Notes: generated from the letters alone by a model not told the origin. Shown: positions 16,564 through 26,456, counted from the stretch's first letter. The stretch: DNA of 38,727 bases from Xylophilus sp. (GCA_009914555.1 WNDY01000043.1:1-38727), one strand, 5' to 3'. A program made the numbers and translations.

Positions 16564-17385
16564 TCAGATCGCGAAGCGCTGCGGATCGAAGGCCACGCGC
16601 GGCAGGTCCGCCACCGGCGCGGGCCGGCCGCCGTCGCTGATCGAACGATCGAGGAAGGCGCGCAGCCGCGCGCCCTGCGGATGGTGGAAGATCTCCTGCG
16701 GCGTGCCGGCGGCCGCCACCCGCCCGCCGTCGGTGAAGACGACGCGGTGGCTGATCTCCTCGGCGAAGCGCATCTCATGGGTCACCAGAATACTCGTGAG
16801 GCCGTCGGCCACCAGTTCGCGGATGACGGCCAGCACCTCGCCGACCGTCTCCGGGTCGAGCGCCGAGGTCACCTCGTCGAACAGGATCAGGTCGGGCCGC
16901 ATCGCCAGCGCCCGGGCGATCGCCACGCGCTGCTGCTGGCCGCCCGAGAGTTCGCCCGGATAGGCCAGCGCCTTGTGGCCCAGCCGCACGCGGTCGAGCA
17001 GTGCGCGCGCCTCGCGCTCGGCCTCGGCGCGGGCGCGGCCGGCCACGCGCACCGGCGCGATCACCAGGTTCTCCAGCACCGTGAGGTGCGGGAACAGGTT
17101 GAACTGCTGGAAGACGAAGCCCACGCGCTTCCTCAGCGCGATGAAGGCGGCCTCGCTGCGCAGGCGGTCCACCTGCGTATCGCCCACGCGGATCGTGCCG
17201 CGCTGCGGCCGCACCAGGCCGGTGATGGTGCGCAGCAGCGTCGACTTGCCCGAGCCCGAGGGGCCGATGATGCTGACCGCCTCGCCGCGCTGCACGTCGA
17301 GGTCGATGCCCTTGAGCACCTCGGTCGTGCCGAAGGAGAGATGCAGGTCGCGGAGTTCGACCAGCGGGGCTTCAGGTTCGGGCAT
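16564..17385 (-). CDS. polar amino acid ABC transporter, ATP-binding protein
   Basis: The product has 273 residues with Walker A GPSGSGKST (41-49), Q-loop FVFQQFNLFPHLTVLEN, signature LSGGQQQRVAIA, Walker B LILFDEVTSALDPE and switch His (VTHEM). It belongs to the HisP/GlnQ/TcyN class that drives amino acid uptake. The start overlaps the end of the preceding permease gene by 14 bases, so translation is likely coupled. In this context cystine, cysteine or a related sulfur compound is the probable cargo. Confidence 0.93.
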   Translation of the reverse strand: MPEPEAPLVELRDLHLSFGTTEVLKGIDLDVQRGEAVSIIGPSGSGKSTLLRTITGLVRPQRGTIRVGDTQVDRLRSEAAFIALRKRVGFVFQQFNLFPHLTVLENLVIAPVRVAGRARAEAEREARALLDRVRLGHKALAYPGELSGGQQQRVAIARALAMRPDLILFDEVTSALDPETVGEVLAVIRELVADGLTSILVTHEMRFAEEISHRVVFTDGGRVAAAGTPQEIFHHPQGARLRAFLDRSISDGGRPAPVADLPRVAFDPQRFAI

Positions 17386-18064
17386 GGCGTTTCTCCAGCG
17401 CGCGGGTGGCCCGCGCGATCGGATAGCAGTAGGCGAAGAACAGCGCCAGGAGGGTGAAGTAGACCAGCACGGTGAAGTCGGTGCGCGCCACGGTGTTGCT
17501 GGCGATCTGGGCCGTATCGACCAGGTCGTGCACGCCCACGAGCGAGGCGAGCGAGGTGCTCATGGTGATGCCGGCATACAGGTTCATCCAGGGCGGCAGC
17601 ATGCGCCGCAGGCACTGCGGCAGGATGACCCAGCGCAGGATCTGCGCACGCGCCAGCGCGATCGAGCGCGCGGCCTCCCACTGCGCCGCCGGGATGGACT
17701 GCATCGCGCCGCGGAAGATCTCGGCCACGCCGGCCGACGCCGGCAGCGCCAGGCCCAGCGTGACCTTGAGCCAGTCCGGGAACGGCAACCGCCAGGCGGC
17801 CGGGCCGATCTCGAACGGGAACACGTAGGTCGTGAAATAGATCAGCACCAGCACCGGCGCGTTGCGGAACGCCTGCACCCACCAGTGCGCGCCGGTGCGC
17901 AGGGCCGTCTGCGGCGCGAGCGACAGCGCACCCACGGCCAGGCCCGCAGCGGTGCCGAGCGCCATCGCGAGCAGGCTGATGCCGATGTTGGCCGTCATGC
18001 CGCGCAGCAGGGCCGGCGCCCAGTGCCACAGCTGGGCGAAGGCCGGCCACAGGCTACTGTCCAT
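17372..18064 (-). CDS. amino acid ABC transporter permease 2
   Basis: This 230-residue inner-membrane permease of the HisM/GlnP type has about five membrane segments and the EAA-loop pattern AEIFRGAMQSIPAAQWEAARSIAL (about 114-137) that contacts the ATPase. The start overlaps the upstream permease gene by 11 bases and the end overlaps the ATPase gene by 14 bases. Together with the permease at 18054-18803 it should form a heterodimeric channel. Confidence 0.92.
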   Translation of the reverse strand: MDSSLWPAFAQLWHWAPALLRGMTANIGISLLAMALGTAAGLAVGALSLAPQTALRTGAHWWVQAFRNAPVLVLIYFTTYVFPFEIGPAAWRLPFPDWLKVTLGLALPASAGVAEIFRGAMQSIPAAQWEAARSIALARAQILRWVILPQCLRRMLPPWMNLYAGITMSTSLASLVGVHDLVDTAQIASNTVARTDFTVLVYFTLLALFFAYCYPIARATRALEKRHART

Positions 18065-18803
18065 AGCCGGGCATCCGCAGGCGCTGCTCCAGCCAGCGAC
18101 CGGCCGCGCTCACGTCCCAGGTCAGCAGGCCGAACCAGGCGCGGACCAGCAGCAGCAGCTCCAGCACGTTGTCGCGGTTGGTCCAGATCATGATCGACTC
18201 GTAGGTCACGTCGCCGACCGCGATGGCCGAAGCCACGGCGGTCATCTTCACCAGGTCGACGAGGTTGTTGACCAGTGCCGGCAGCGCGAAGCGCACCGCC
18301 AGCGGCAGCTCCACCCGCCACAGCCGCAGCGCGCGGGAAAAGCCCAGCGAGCGCGCGGCCTCCAGCGTGGCCGCGGGCACGGCCTCGATGCCGGCGCGCA
18401 GCGCCTCGGCATGGAACGCGCCCTTGTGCAGCGAGATGACGATGAACACCCAGACGAAGGGCGTGAGCGGGTTGACCGCGCCGTGCGGCTGCGCCGCCTG
18501 CGTGATCAGCATGTTGAGCACGAGGAAGGCGCAGTAGAGCTGCACCAGCGTCGGCGTGCTGCGCGTGACCTCGACGAACGCACGCGCGGGCCACGCCAGC
18601 CAGCGCCGGCGCGAGGTCAGCAGCGCGGCGATCGCCACGCCGGCGGCCAGGCTGCCTGGAATCACCGCGATGCAGAGCTGCAGCGTCACGCCCAGGCCGC
18701 GCACGAAGGCCGCGCGCTCCATGGGATCGAGCACGAAGGCGTAGTTCAGCCCGACCGACCTGGCGGCGGCGACGAAGCCTTGCAGCGCGCCTTCGAGGCT
18801 CAC
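18054..18803 (-). CDS. amino acid ABC transporter permease 1
   Basis: The product has 249 residues with several membrane segments and an EAA-loop (AEALRAGIEAVPAATLEAARSLG). The start is GTG at 18803 and overlaps the binding-protein stop as GTGA; the frame upstream of it is the antisense-like part of the binding-protein gene and was rejected. An N-terminal soluble region of about 35 residues precedes the first membrane helix. It pairs with the permease encoded at 17372-18064. Confidence 0.9.
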   Translation of the reverse strand: MSLEGALQGFVAAARSVGLNYAFVLDPMERAAFVRGLGVTLQLCIAVIPGSLAAGVAIAALLTSRRRWLAWPARAFVEVTRSTPTLVQLYCAFLVLNMLITQAAQPHGAVNPLTPFVWVFIVISLHKGAFHAEALRAGIEAVPAATLEAARSLGFSRALRLWRVELPLAVRFALPALVNNLVDLVKMTAVASAIAVGDVTYESIMIWTNRDNVLELLLLVRAWFGLLTWDVSAAGRWLEQRLRMPGYGQ

Positions 18804-19633
18804 TTGGCGTTCTTGTACTTGGCCTGGAGTTCGGGCAGCAGCGGTTGCGCCGGCTCGATGCCGAGACGCTTCTCCAGCGCGATCAGCCAGCCGGTGCGGT
18901 GCCAGTTCTGCACGATCCTGTCGATGGCGGCGACGGTGTCGTTCTCGCCCTTGCGCGCCCAGACCACCGACGGCGACGGAATCAGCTCGGGCAGCGGCGC
19001 CGCGTAGTCCTTCCATTCGGGATTGGTGCGCAGCAGCGGGTACACCAGCGTCGCGTCATGCACGGCGGCCACGCAGTTGCTGCCGCGCAGGGCCAGCAGC
19101 GACTCCGAGGAACTCTTGAAGCCCTTGACCTGCGCGCCGTACTCGGCCTGGAGCGGCTTGGCGTAGTTGCTGCCCTGCGAGAGGCAGACCGTCTTGCCGC
19201 GCAGGTCTTCCCAGCGCCGGATGCCGCTGTCCTTGCGCACCACGGCCGTGCCGCCGACGCGGTAGAACGGCGTGGGCGCATAGGCCAGGATGTCGGCGCG
19301 CTCGGGCGTCACCTCCATCGAGGCGACCAGCAGGTCCACCTTGCCCGACTGCAGGAACTGCACCCGGTTGGACGGCTGCACCTGCACCAGTTCGGCATCC
19401 ACGCCGAGCTGCCGCGCGATGTCGCGGGCCAGTTCCGGGTTCCAGCCGACGAAGCGCTGCGTGGCCGGGTCGATCGAGCCGAACGGCCCGCCGTTGATGA
19501 CGACGCCGATGGCGACGCTCTTGCGCTCCTTGATGCGGTCGAGCGTGGCGTCGGCATGGGCGGCGGTGGCGGCGGCGAAAAGCACGGCGGCACCGGCGGC
19601 CGCGAAGAGGCGGGGGAGGAAGGTCGTGTTCAT
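18800..19633 (-). CDS. amino acid ABC transporter substrate-binding protein
   Basis: This periplasmic binding protein has 277 residues with a signal peptide of about 27 residues (cleavage after AHA, before DATLDRIK). It belongs to the SBP_bac_3 family: typical motifs are GWNPELARDIARQLGVD, FLQSGKVDLLVASMEVTPERADILAYAPTPFY and the hinge-region DLRGKTVCLSQGSNY. Two Cys residues lie in the mature part (KTVCLSQ and GSNCVAAV) and could form a disulfide. It is the first gene of the sulfur locus. The ligand is not readable from sequence; a sulfur amino acid is inferred from the downstream enzymes. Confidence 0.92.
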   Translation of the reverse strand: MNTTFLPRLFAAAGAAVLFAAATAAHADATLDRIKERKSVAIGVVINGGPFGSIDPATQRFVGWNPELARDIARQLGVDAELVQVQPSNRVQFLQSGKVDLLVASMEVTPERADILAYAPTPFYRVGGTAVVRKDSGIRRWEDLRGKTVCLSQGSNYAKPLQAEYGAQVKGFKSSSESLLALRGSNCVAAVHDATLVYPLLRTNPEWKDYAAPLPELIPSPSVVWARKGENDTVAAIDRIVQNWHRTGWLIALEKRLGIEPAQPLLPELQAKYKNAK

Positions 19634-19860
19634 GGTCGTCGAGGGTCGCGTCGGATCGCTGCGCAATGTAGGCGTGCCCGCCGGGTGGGCCAAGTGGGAA
19701 TAACTTATTTGCTAATGAGTCCCCTGGCTTTGGACTGACGCAGGAAGGAGGGAATCGCCTTCAAGTCCCTTTCGCCAAAAGAAAAACTTTCACAGAGTAC
19801 CGGGCGGCAGCCGGAGCTGACATCAAGGACCGTGATGGAATTTGCTGCAACCGTGATCGC
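19634..19860 (-). promoter_or_regulatory. promoter region of the organosulfur operon with AT-rich inverted repeat
   Basis: The 227 bases upstream of the binding-protein gene contain an AT-rich island at about 19698-19720 in otherwise GC-rich DNA. Inside it AATAA-C-TTATT (19699-19709) is a perfect small inverted repeat, and GTTATTCC-like half sites recall LysR-type operators of sulfur regulons such as CysB. The adjacent LysR protein is the obvious candidate to bind. Assignment is by pattern only. Confidence 0.45.
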
Positions 19861-20745
19861 TCAGCCCCGTTGCGCCGCGGCCGACTGGCGCGAGAAGCCC
19901 TGCTGCTGGGCGCACAGCAGGTCGAAGGCCTGCCGGGCCATTGGATTGGCCGCGCCGGGCCGGATCCACAGCGAATAGGTCACATCGGGCAGCGCGGGCA
20001 GGCCCTCGTGGGCGCCGAGCGCGCGCAGCTGGCCGTCGAGCATCTCCATGCTGCGCGCGGTCACGCCGAGGCCGGCGCGCACGGCGGCCTTCACGCCGAT
20101 CAGGTTGGACGAGCTGTAGGCCTGCCGCCACGGGATGCGGTGGGCTTCGAGCGCTTCGAGCGCGAGCCGGCGGAAGATGCTGGGCTCGTCGATCAGCACC
20201 AGCGGCAGCGGCAGCCGCTGGTCGTAGACGAACTGCGACGACGCCACCCACAGCGTGGGCGAGGTGCGCAGCGCGAAGCCCTGGAGCGACGGGTCCTCGC
20301 GGGTGGAGATGGTCATGTCCAGTTCGCCGCGGTGCAGGGCCTCCATCAGAAAGGGGCTGCGGCCGACCTCGATGTCCAGCCGCAGGCGCGGCGCGGCGCG
20401 CGCGATATGGCCCAGCAGCGGCGGCAGCAGCGTGTCGGCGATGTCGTGCGGCGAGCCGATGCGCAGCGAGCCGCTCAGGCCCTCGTCGGCCAGGGCGCGC
20501 ACCGCCTCGTCGTTGAGGCCGAGGATCTCGCGCGCATAGCCCAGCAGGCGGCGGCCGGCGGCCGTGAGCTGCTTGCCGCGGCCGCTGCGCTCGAACAGCG
20601 GCTGCCCGACCTGGGCTTCGAGCCGCTGCATCTGCTGGGTGACGGCCGACTGGGTGCGGCCCAGGTGGCGCGCCGCGGCGCCGAAGGTGCCGTGGTCGGC
20701 CACGGCGACGAAGGCGCGCAGCAGGTCGATGTCGAAGTTCTGCAT
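19861..20745 (-). CDS. LysR-family transcriptional regulator (sulfur locus)
   Basis: This 294-residue LysR regulator has an N-terminal winged helix (about 1-62; FGAAARHLGRTQSAVTQQMQRLE) and a two-lobed effector domain (about 90-285) with the SGSLRIGSPHDIADTLLPPLL entry strand. It lies directly upstream of, and codirectional with, the ABC transporter and sulfur-metabolism genes, so it probably controls them and possibly itself. Its upstream region holds the second copy of the 16-bp motif found before metC. The inducer is unknown; a thiol or sulfonate-type metabolite is a guess from context. Confidence 0.9.
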   Translation of the reverse strand: MQNFDIDLLRAFVAVADHGTFGAAARHLGRTQSAVTQQMQRLEAQVGQPLFERSGRGKQLTAAGRRLLGYAREILGLNDEAVRALADEGLSGSLRIGSPHDIADTLLPPLLGHIARAAPRLRLDIEVGRSPFLMEALHRGELDMTISTREDPSLQGFALRTSPTLWVASSQFVYDQRLPLPLVLIDEPSIFRRLALEALEAHRIPWRQAYSSSNLIGVKAAVRAGLGVTARSMEMLDGQLRALGAHEGLPALPDVTYSLWIRPGAANPMARQAFDLLCAQQQGFSRQSAAAQRG

Positions 20746-20797
20746 GGCACCAGGGAGTATGTGGCCATGGCGCGCGGCGGGCGCGCGCTGCGGGCTT

Positions 20798-20813
20798 GTC
20801 GTGCCGGGGGTAT
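20798..20813 (-). promoter_or_regulatory. 16-bp motif upstream of the LysR gene, copy 2
   Basis: ATACCCCCGGCACGAC lies 52 bases before the LysR start codon and is identical to the copy before metC at 15874-15889. The bases just before it (CTGACCG here, CTGATCGAC at metC) are also similar. Confidence 0.4.
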
Positions 20814-20816
20814 CGG

Positions 20817-21185
20817 TCAGGCGGCGGGGAGCTTCTCTTTCGAGTACGCGTCGCGGTCCATGTCCACGATCTCGGCGCTGAGCTGCACCAGCACGCCGGT
20901 CGGACGCGGCACGCGCTCGCGCAGCACCGCAGCGATGCGGTCGGACAGCGCGCGCTTGGCCTCGGGCGTGCGGCCGGCCAGCAGGCGCAGCTGCGCGTGG
21001 ACGAAGGCGCGCTGGGCCGGCTGGTTGCCGATGCGGAAGGTCTCGACGGGAACGGCGCGGGCCTTGAGGTCGGTCTCGTTGGCGATCTCGCCGCTGGCGA
21101 TCAGCGTGTCGTTGAGGGCCGCGAGGATGTCGTCGGCGGCGAAGCCGGCCAGGTTGGGCGTGTATTCGACGATCAGGTGGGGCAT
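20817..21185 (-). CDS. tautomerase, 5-carboxymethyl-2-hydroxymuconate isomerase-like
   Basis: This 122-residue tautomerase-superfamily protein starts MPHLIVEYTPNL, so Pro2 becomes the N-terminal catalytic proline after Met removal. The length and the VPVETFRIG and FVHAQLRLLAGR segments fit the CHMI group, whose best-known member acts in homoprotocatechuate breakdown. No other gene of that pathway is in the window, so the real substrate is uncertain. It lies 57 bases after panC on the same strand and 71 bases before the LysR gene. Confidence 0.82.
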   Translation of the reverse strand: MPHLIVEYTPNLAGFAADDILAALNDTLIASGEIANETDLKARAVPVETFRIGNQPAQRAFVHAQLRLLAGRTPEAKRALSDRIAAVLRERVPRPTGVLVQLSAEIVDMDRDAYSKEKLPAA

Positions 21186-21242
21186 GGCGGTCCTTGCATG
21201 AAGAGAGGGGAGAGGAAACGGAAGTGCGGAGCGTAGCGCAGG

Positions 21243-22976
<1,734 letters not shown>

Positions 22977-23357
22977 TCAGGCCTGCTGGACGGGCATATG
23001 GTCGCGCTGGCCGTTCTTGCGGTTGCGCTCGTCGACGAACACCAGCTTCGGCGCGAAGCCGCGGGCCTCGGCGTCGTCGACCTGCGCGAAGGCTGCGATG
23101 ATGACCCGGTCGCCCACGGCGGCGCGGCGGGCAGCCGAGCCGTTGAGCGAGACCATGCCGCTGCCGCGCGCGCCGCGGATGGCGTAGGTGACGAGGCGCT
23201 CGCCGTTGTCCACGTTCCAGATGTGGACCTGCTCGTTCTCGATGATGTCGGCCGCGTCGAGCAGGTCCTCGTCGATGGCGCAGGAGCCTTCGTAGTGCAG
23301 CTCGCAGTGGGTGACGACGGCGCGGTGGATCTTGCCTTTGAGGAGGGTGCGATGCAT
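22977..23357 (-). CDS. panD: aspartate 1-decarboxylase
   Basis: This 126-residue proenzyme self-cleaves at the Gly24-Ser25 bond in HYEGSCAID to create the pyruvoyl cofactor, then makes beta-alanine from aspartate. The [14 protein letters not shown] segment is typical. The start [13 protein letters not shown] is canonical. It is the first pan gene in the run and lies about 70 bases after the scpA stop, so it could have its own promoter or be cotranscribed with scpA. Confidence 0.96.
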   Translation of the reverse strand: MHRTLLKGKIHRAVVTHCELHYEGSCAIDEDLLDAADIIENEQVHIWNVDNGERLVTYAIRGARGSGMVSLNGSAARRAAVGDRVIIAAFAQVDDAEARGFAPKLVFVDERNRKNGQRDHMPVQQA

Positions 23358-23428
23358 GGTTCTTTCTTGTGTGTCTCTGTCGGTCGGTGAGGCAATGGTG
23401 CGCGGCCGGCCGCTGCACGGCAGCGGAC

Positions 23429-24292
23429 TCAAGCAGGCGTGAACGCCAGGCGCACGTAGATCGGCGCGAAGGCTTCGGCCTGGGTGATCTCGATGAGCGT
23501 CTCCTTGGCCAGCTCCAGCAGCGCGATGAAGGTCACGACCAGCACGGTCGAGCCCTTCTCGGGCTCGAACAGCTCCTCGAATTCCACGAAGCGGCGGCCC
23601 TGGAGCGTCTTGAGCACGATGCTCATGTACTCACGCACGCTGAGTTCCTCGCGCGTGATGCGGTGGTGCTGCACCAGCTTGGCACGCTTGAGGATGTCGC
23701 GCCAGGCCTCCTGCAGGTCGGCCACGTGCACGTCGGGGAAGCGCGGCGCCAGGCTCTGCTCGATGGCGACCTGCGCGCGCAGGAAGTCGCGGCCGTACTG
23801 CGGCAGCGTGCCCAGCTGCTGGGCGGCGAGCTTGATCTGCTCGTATTCGAGCAGGCGGCGCACCAGTTCGGCGCGCGGGTCCTCGGCCTCCTCGCCGTCG
23901 GCCGCCTTCCTGGGCGGCAGCAGCATGCGCGACTTGAGCTCGATGAGCATCGCCGCCATGAGCAGGTATTCGGCGGCGAGTTCGAGGTTGCGGCTGCGGA
24001 TCTCATCGACGTAGCTGAGGTACTGCCGCGTGACGGCGGCCATCGGAATGTCGAGGATGTTGAAGTTCTGCTTGCGGATGAGGTAGAGCAGCAGGTCCAG
24101 CGGGCCTTCGAAGGCTTCGAGGAAGACCTCCAGCGCATCGGGCGGTATGTAGAGGTCGTTGGGCAGCGCGAACAGCGGCTCGCCGTAGAGGCGGGCCAGC
24201 GCCACCTGGTCGACCGCCCCGGGCATGGCGGCGGCTGCGCTGCCGCCCTCGTTGTCGGCGCCGCGCAGCGGGGCGGTCGTCGTCGGCGCCAT
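23429..24292 (-). CDS. scpA: segregation and condensation protein A (kleisin)
   Basis: ScpA is the kleisin that bridges SMC heads with ScpB and helps compact and segregate the chromosome. The 287-residue product carries the hallmark [25 protein letters not shown] region (about 61-85, SMC neck-binding) and the [20 protein letters not shown] stretch. The N-terminal 45 residues are a variable extension. It follows the DUF3460 gene by 21 bases, an order seen often in Burkholderiales. Confidence 0.95.
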   Translation of the reverse strand: MAPTTTAPLRGADNEGGSAAAAMPGAVDQVALARLYGEPLFALPNDLYIPPDALEVFLEAFEGPLDLLLYLIRKQNFNILDIPMAAVTRQYLSYVDEIRSRNLELAAEYLLMAAMLIELKSRMLLPPRKAADGEEAEDPRAELVRRLLEYEQIKLAAQQLGTLPQYGRDFLRAQVAIEQSLAPRFPDVHVADLQEAWRDILKRAKLVQHHRITREELSVREYMSIVLKTLQGRRFVEFEELFEPEKGSTVLVVTFIALLELAKETLIEITQAEAFAPIYVRLAFTPA

Positions 24293-24313
24293 GGGCGCAG
24301 TGCGCGGCCGGCC

Positions 24314-24538
24314 TCAGTCCTGGCCGGCCGCGCCTCCGGGGCCGGTCTGGTAGACGTAGGGCTTCTGCGCCACGCGGGCGCGGCGGTAGGCGTCCCAGGC
24401 GGCGCGGTCCACTTCCTTGTCCCACAGCAGCGCGCGGCCGGCCTGCTGGCCCGCCTCGATCGCGGGATTGTCGGCCTTGAGCTTGTTGATGAACTGCGTG
24501 GTGTCGGATTGGTAGTCGGGGCGGCGGAAGAACGACAT
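24314..24538 (-). CDS. DUF3460 family protein
   Basis: This small soluble protein of 74 residues begins MSFFRRPDYQSDTTQFIN, the signature of DUF3460, a betaproteobacterial family of unknown function that is usually encoded next to scpA. It has a helical middle part and the WDAYRRARVAQKPYVYQ segment near the C-terminus. The start codon is only 21 bases from that of the divergent lipoprotein gene, so the promoter must extend into its neighbour. Confidence 0.88.
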   Translation of the reverse strand: MSFFRRPDYQSDTTQFINKLKADNPAIEAGQQAGRALLWDKEVDRAAWDAYRRARVAQKPYVYQTGPGGAAGQD

Positions 24539-24559
24539 GGCTAGACTTGGGGCCTCATC

Positions 24560-25075
24560 ATGGAATCGCGGGATTTTAACGGGCGCGCCGCCGCCCGCTC
24601 ATGGACGGCCCTGGCTCTGGCTGCGGCGGCCCTGCTGGCCGGCTGCGATCCGCAGCGCATCGGCGAGCTGGAAGAGGGCGTCTCGACCGAAGCCGACGTG
24701 CGCGCGCGCTTCGGCGAGCCCGAGCGCGTCTGGCCCGAGGCCGGCGGCAGCCATACGCTGGAATACCCGCGCCAGCCCGAAGGCCACCAGAACTACATGA
24801 TCACCATCGGCCCCGATGGGAAGATGAGTGCGCTGCGCCAGGTGTTGGCGCCGCACAACTTTGCCAAGGTGGTACCCGGCATGGCACAGGAGGACGTGCG
24901 CCACCTGCTCGGCAAGCCGCGCCGCATGCGGACCTATGCGCTGAAGCAGGAGACCGAGTGGGACTGGCGCTGGGTCGATCCGCCGAACACGCAGATGCTG
25001 TTCACCGTGGTCTTCGGCGCCGACGGGCGGGTGCTGCGCAACGGCAGTGCGCTGGAGCAGCGCGAAGGCAACTGA
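24560..25075 (+). CDS. BamE/SmpA-OmlA-like outer-membrane lipoprotein
   Basis: This 171-residue protein has a signal peptide and lipobox LLAGC (Cys29), then two copies of the BamE-type fold: GVSTEADVRARFGEPERVW (about 40-58) and GMAQEDVRHLLGKPRRM (about 107-123). Single-domain BamE helps assemble outer-membrane beta-barrels; this duplicated form is a separate paralog and may do something else in the envelope. The start ATG at 24560 has no strong ribosome site. It is divergent from the DUF3460 gene and converges on the MarR gene. Confidence 0.8.
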   Translation: MESRDFNGRAAARSWTALALAAAALLAGCDPQRIGELEEGVSTEADVRARFGEPERVWPEAGGSHTLEYPRQPEGHQNYMITIGPDGKMSALRQVLAPHNFAKVVPGMAQEDVRHLLGKPRRMRTYALKQETEWDWRWVDPPNTQMLFTVVFGADGRVLRNGSALEQREGN

Positions 25076-25133
25076 GGCCGGCGTACCGCCAGCGGCGCGT
25101 CCCTGAACGATCTCGGTCTGTCCTGCGAAAGTA

Positions 25134-25565
25134 TCAGCGCATGGCCTGTCGTGCATTCACGCCCTGGGTCGCCAGCAGCTTCTCGCCGCCATGCTCCTTC
25201 AGGGCCGCTTCGAGCGCCTTCTCGTAGTCGGGCTGCGCACTTTCGAGCCGCACGCGTCCGTCTTCGGTCAGCACCGTATATACCCCTCGCTTGTCGTCAG
25301 GGCAAAGGTCGCGGACGGTCAGGCCGGCGCGCTCCAGGCGTTCCACCATCCGCGAGACCGAACTTTGATTCAAGAGCAGATGCGCGGCCAACTCCTGCAT
25401 GCGCAGTTCGGAATTTTGCGAACGCGCCAGGATCTCCAGCGCACGGTATTCCGACAGTCCCAGCCGATGGCGTGCTTGCAGCACCTTGCCGAGGTCGGCC
25501 TCGACATTGGAGGCGACCTTGACCACTTTGAGCCATGCATCGCTTCTCTTTGACATTGCCGGCAT
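25134..25565 (-). CDS. MarR-family transcriptional regulator
   Basis: This 143-residue winged-helix regulator has the MarR layout: LGLSEYRALEILARS (about 35-49), recognition helix LLLNQSSVSRMVERLERAG (about 63-81) and the wing CPDDKRGVYTVLTEDG. A Cys (DLCPDD) sits at the wing base and could be a redox switch, though this is speculation. It is the last gene after two small drug exporters on the same strand, 84 bases behind the second, and is their likely repressor. The start could be ATG 25565 or 25556. Confidence 0.88.
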   Translation of the reverse strand: MPAMSKRSDAWLKVVKVASNVEADLGKVLQARHRLGLSEYRALEILARSQNSELRMQELAAHLLLNQSSVSRMVERLERAGLTVRDLCPDDKRGVYTVLTEDGRVRLESAQPDYEKALEAALKEHGGEKLLATQGVNARQAMR

Positions 25566-25649
25566 GCGCTACTTTTGAAGAATGAGCCTCCATTGTCTCA
25601 TTGGCCCCTTTCCTATGCGCCGTCCGACGCTTGGCAAAACCATCTGCGA

Positions 25650-26039
25650 TCATAGAGAGCCGCTGTTCTTGTGGATTTGCCATCTGGCGCTGTCGGCGAG
25701 CTTCAACCAGACGACGCCGCCGATGATCACGGCCAGCCAGAATGCTTGGGCCAGCGTGAGCGGCTGATCCAGCAGCACGCTGCCGAAGGCCGCGGCGCCT
25801 ACCGACCCGATTCCTGCCCATACGGCGTAGCCGATACCCACATCAATGGTTTGCAGCGCCACGCTGAGGGCATACAGCGTCAGCAGGAAGAACACCGTGG
25901 CGGCGATGGACCAGTTCAACACCGTGAACGCCTTGCTGCCCGCCACGCTGAGCGCATAGCCGATCTCGAACGCACCGGCCAGCAGCAGCATGATCCACGC
26001 ACCGCCGTGGCGCTTGTTCATTTCACCTGTTGTCGTCAT
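25650..26039 (-). CDS. small multidrug resistance (SMR) protein, second of a pair
   Basis: This 129-residue SMR transporter has four membrane helices and the essential Glu in helix 1 (LLLAGAFEIGYAL). The motif YAVWAGIGSVGAA in helix 3 is shared by SugE/Gdx and EmrE-type proteins. An N-terminal tail of about 12 residues and a C-terminal tail after ADSARWQ make it longer than the usual 105-110 residues. The ATG at 26039 has AAGGAA upstream. It follows another SMR gene by 56 bases, suggesting an obligate heterodimer like EbrAB or YkkCD. Substrate (cationic drugs, guanidinium) unknown. Confidence 0.88.
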   Translation of the reverse strand: MTTTGEMNKRHGGAWIMLLLAGAFEIGYALSVAGSKAFTVLNWSIAATVFFLLTLYALSVALQTIDVGIGYAVWAGIGSVGAAAFGSVLLDQPLTLAQAFWLAVIIGGVVWLKLADSARWQIHKNSGSL

Positions 26040-26095
26040 TTCTTTTTCCTTTTCAGCATCGGAAAGGATTGGACAAGGCGCGGCTCGTGTGCGTT

Positions 26096-26416
26096 TCACG
26101 CCGCGCCGCTGAGCCGAAGGCCGACGACGCCGCCGATCACCAGGGCGATTCCGACAGACTTCTTCCAGTTCAGCCGCTGGCCGACAAACAGGGCACCCAG
26201 TACTGCCACTCCGACGCCTGCACAGGATGTCCAGATCGCATAGCCGACGCCGACGTCGAAGGCCAGCAATGCGACGCTGAGGAAGAAGGTGGCGATCGCC
26301 CCGCTGACCAGCGTGGCGGCCGTCCACCCGAGGCGGGTGAAGCCCTTCGCATTTCCTGCGGAGATGGCGACCGCGATTTCGAAGATCACGGCAATGCCCA
26401 GATAGAGCCAATTCAT
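26096..26416 (-). CDS. small multidrug resistance (SMR) protein, first of a pair
   Basis: This 106-residue SMR transporter has four helices and the proton/substrate Glu13 in MNWLYLGIAVIFEIAVAIS. Helix 3 holds GVGYAIWTSCAGVGVA, where the usual Gly-Ile-Gly is Ser-Cys-Ala, unlike its partner. The ATG at 26416 follows AAAGGAAC. It is the first gene of a three-gene unit with a second SMR gene and a MarR regulator, downstream of a repeat-rich AT-richer region. Confidence 0.88.
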   Translation of the reverse strand: MNWLYLGIAVIFEIAVAISAGNAKGFTRLGWTAATLVSGAIATFFLSVALLAFDVGVGYAIWTSCAGVGVAVLGALFVGQRLNWKKSVGIALVIGGVVGLRLSGAA

Positions 26417-26456
26417 GGTGTTCCTTTCATAGGTGGCCGAGTTGGTGCGGGACCCA

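Noticed and set aside
26417..26456. guanidine riboswitch before the SMR genes
   Set aside because: The leader is only a few dozen bases and shows no recognisable guanidine aptamer motifs; the direct repeats look like protein sites instead.
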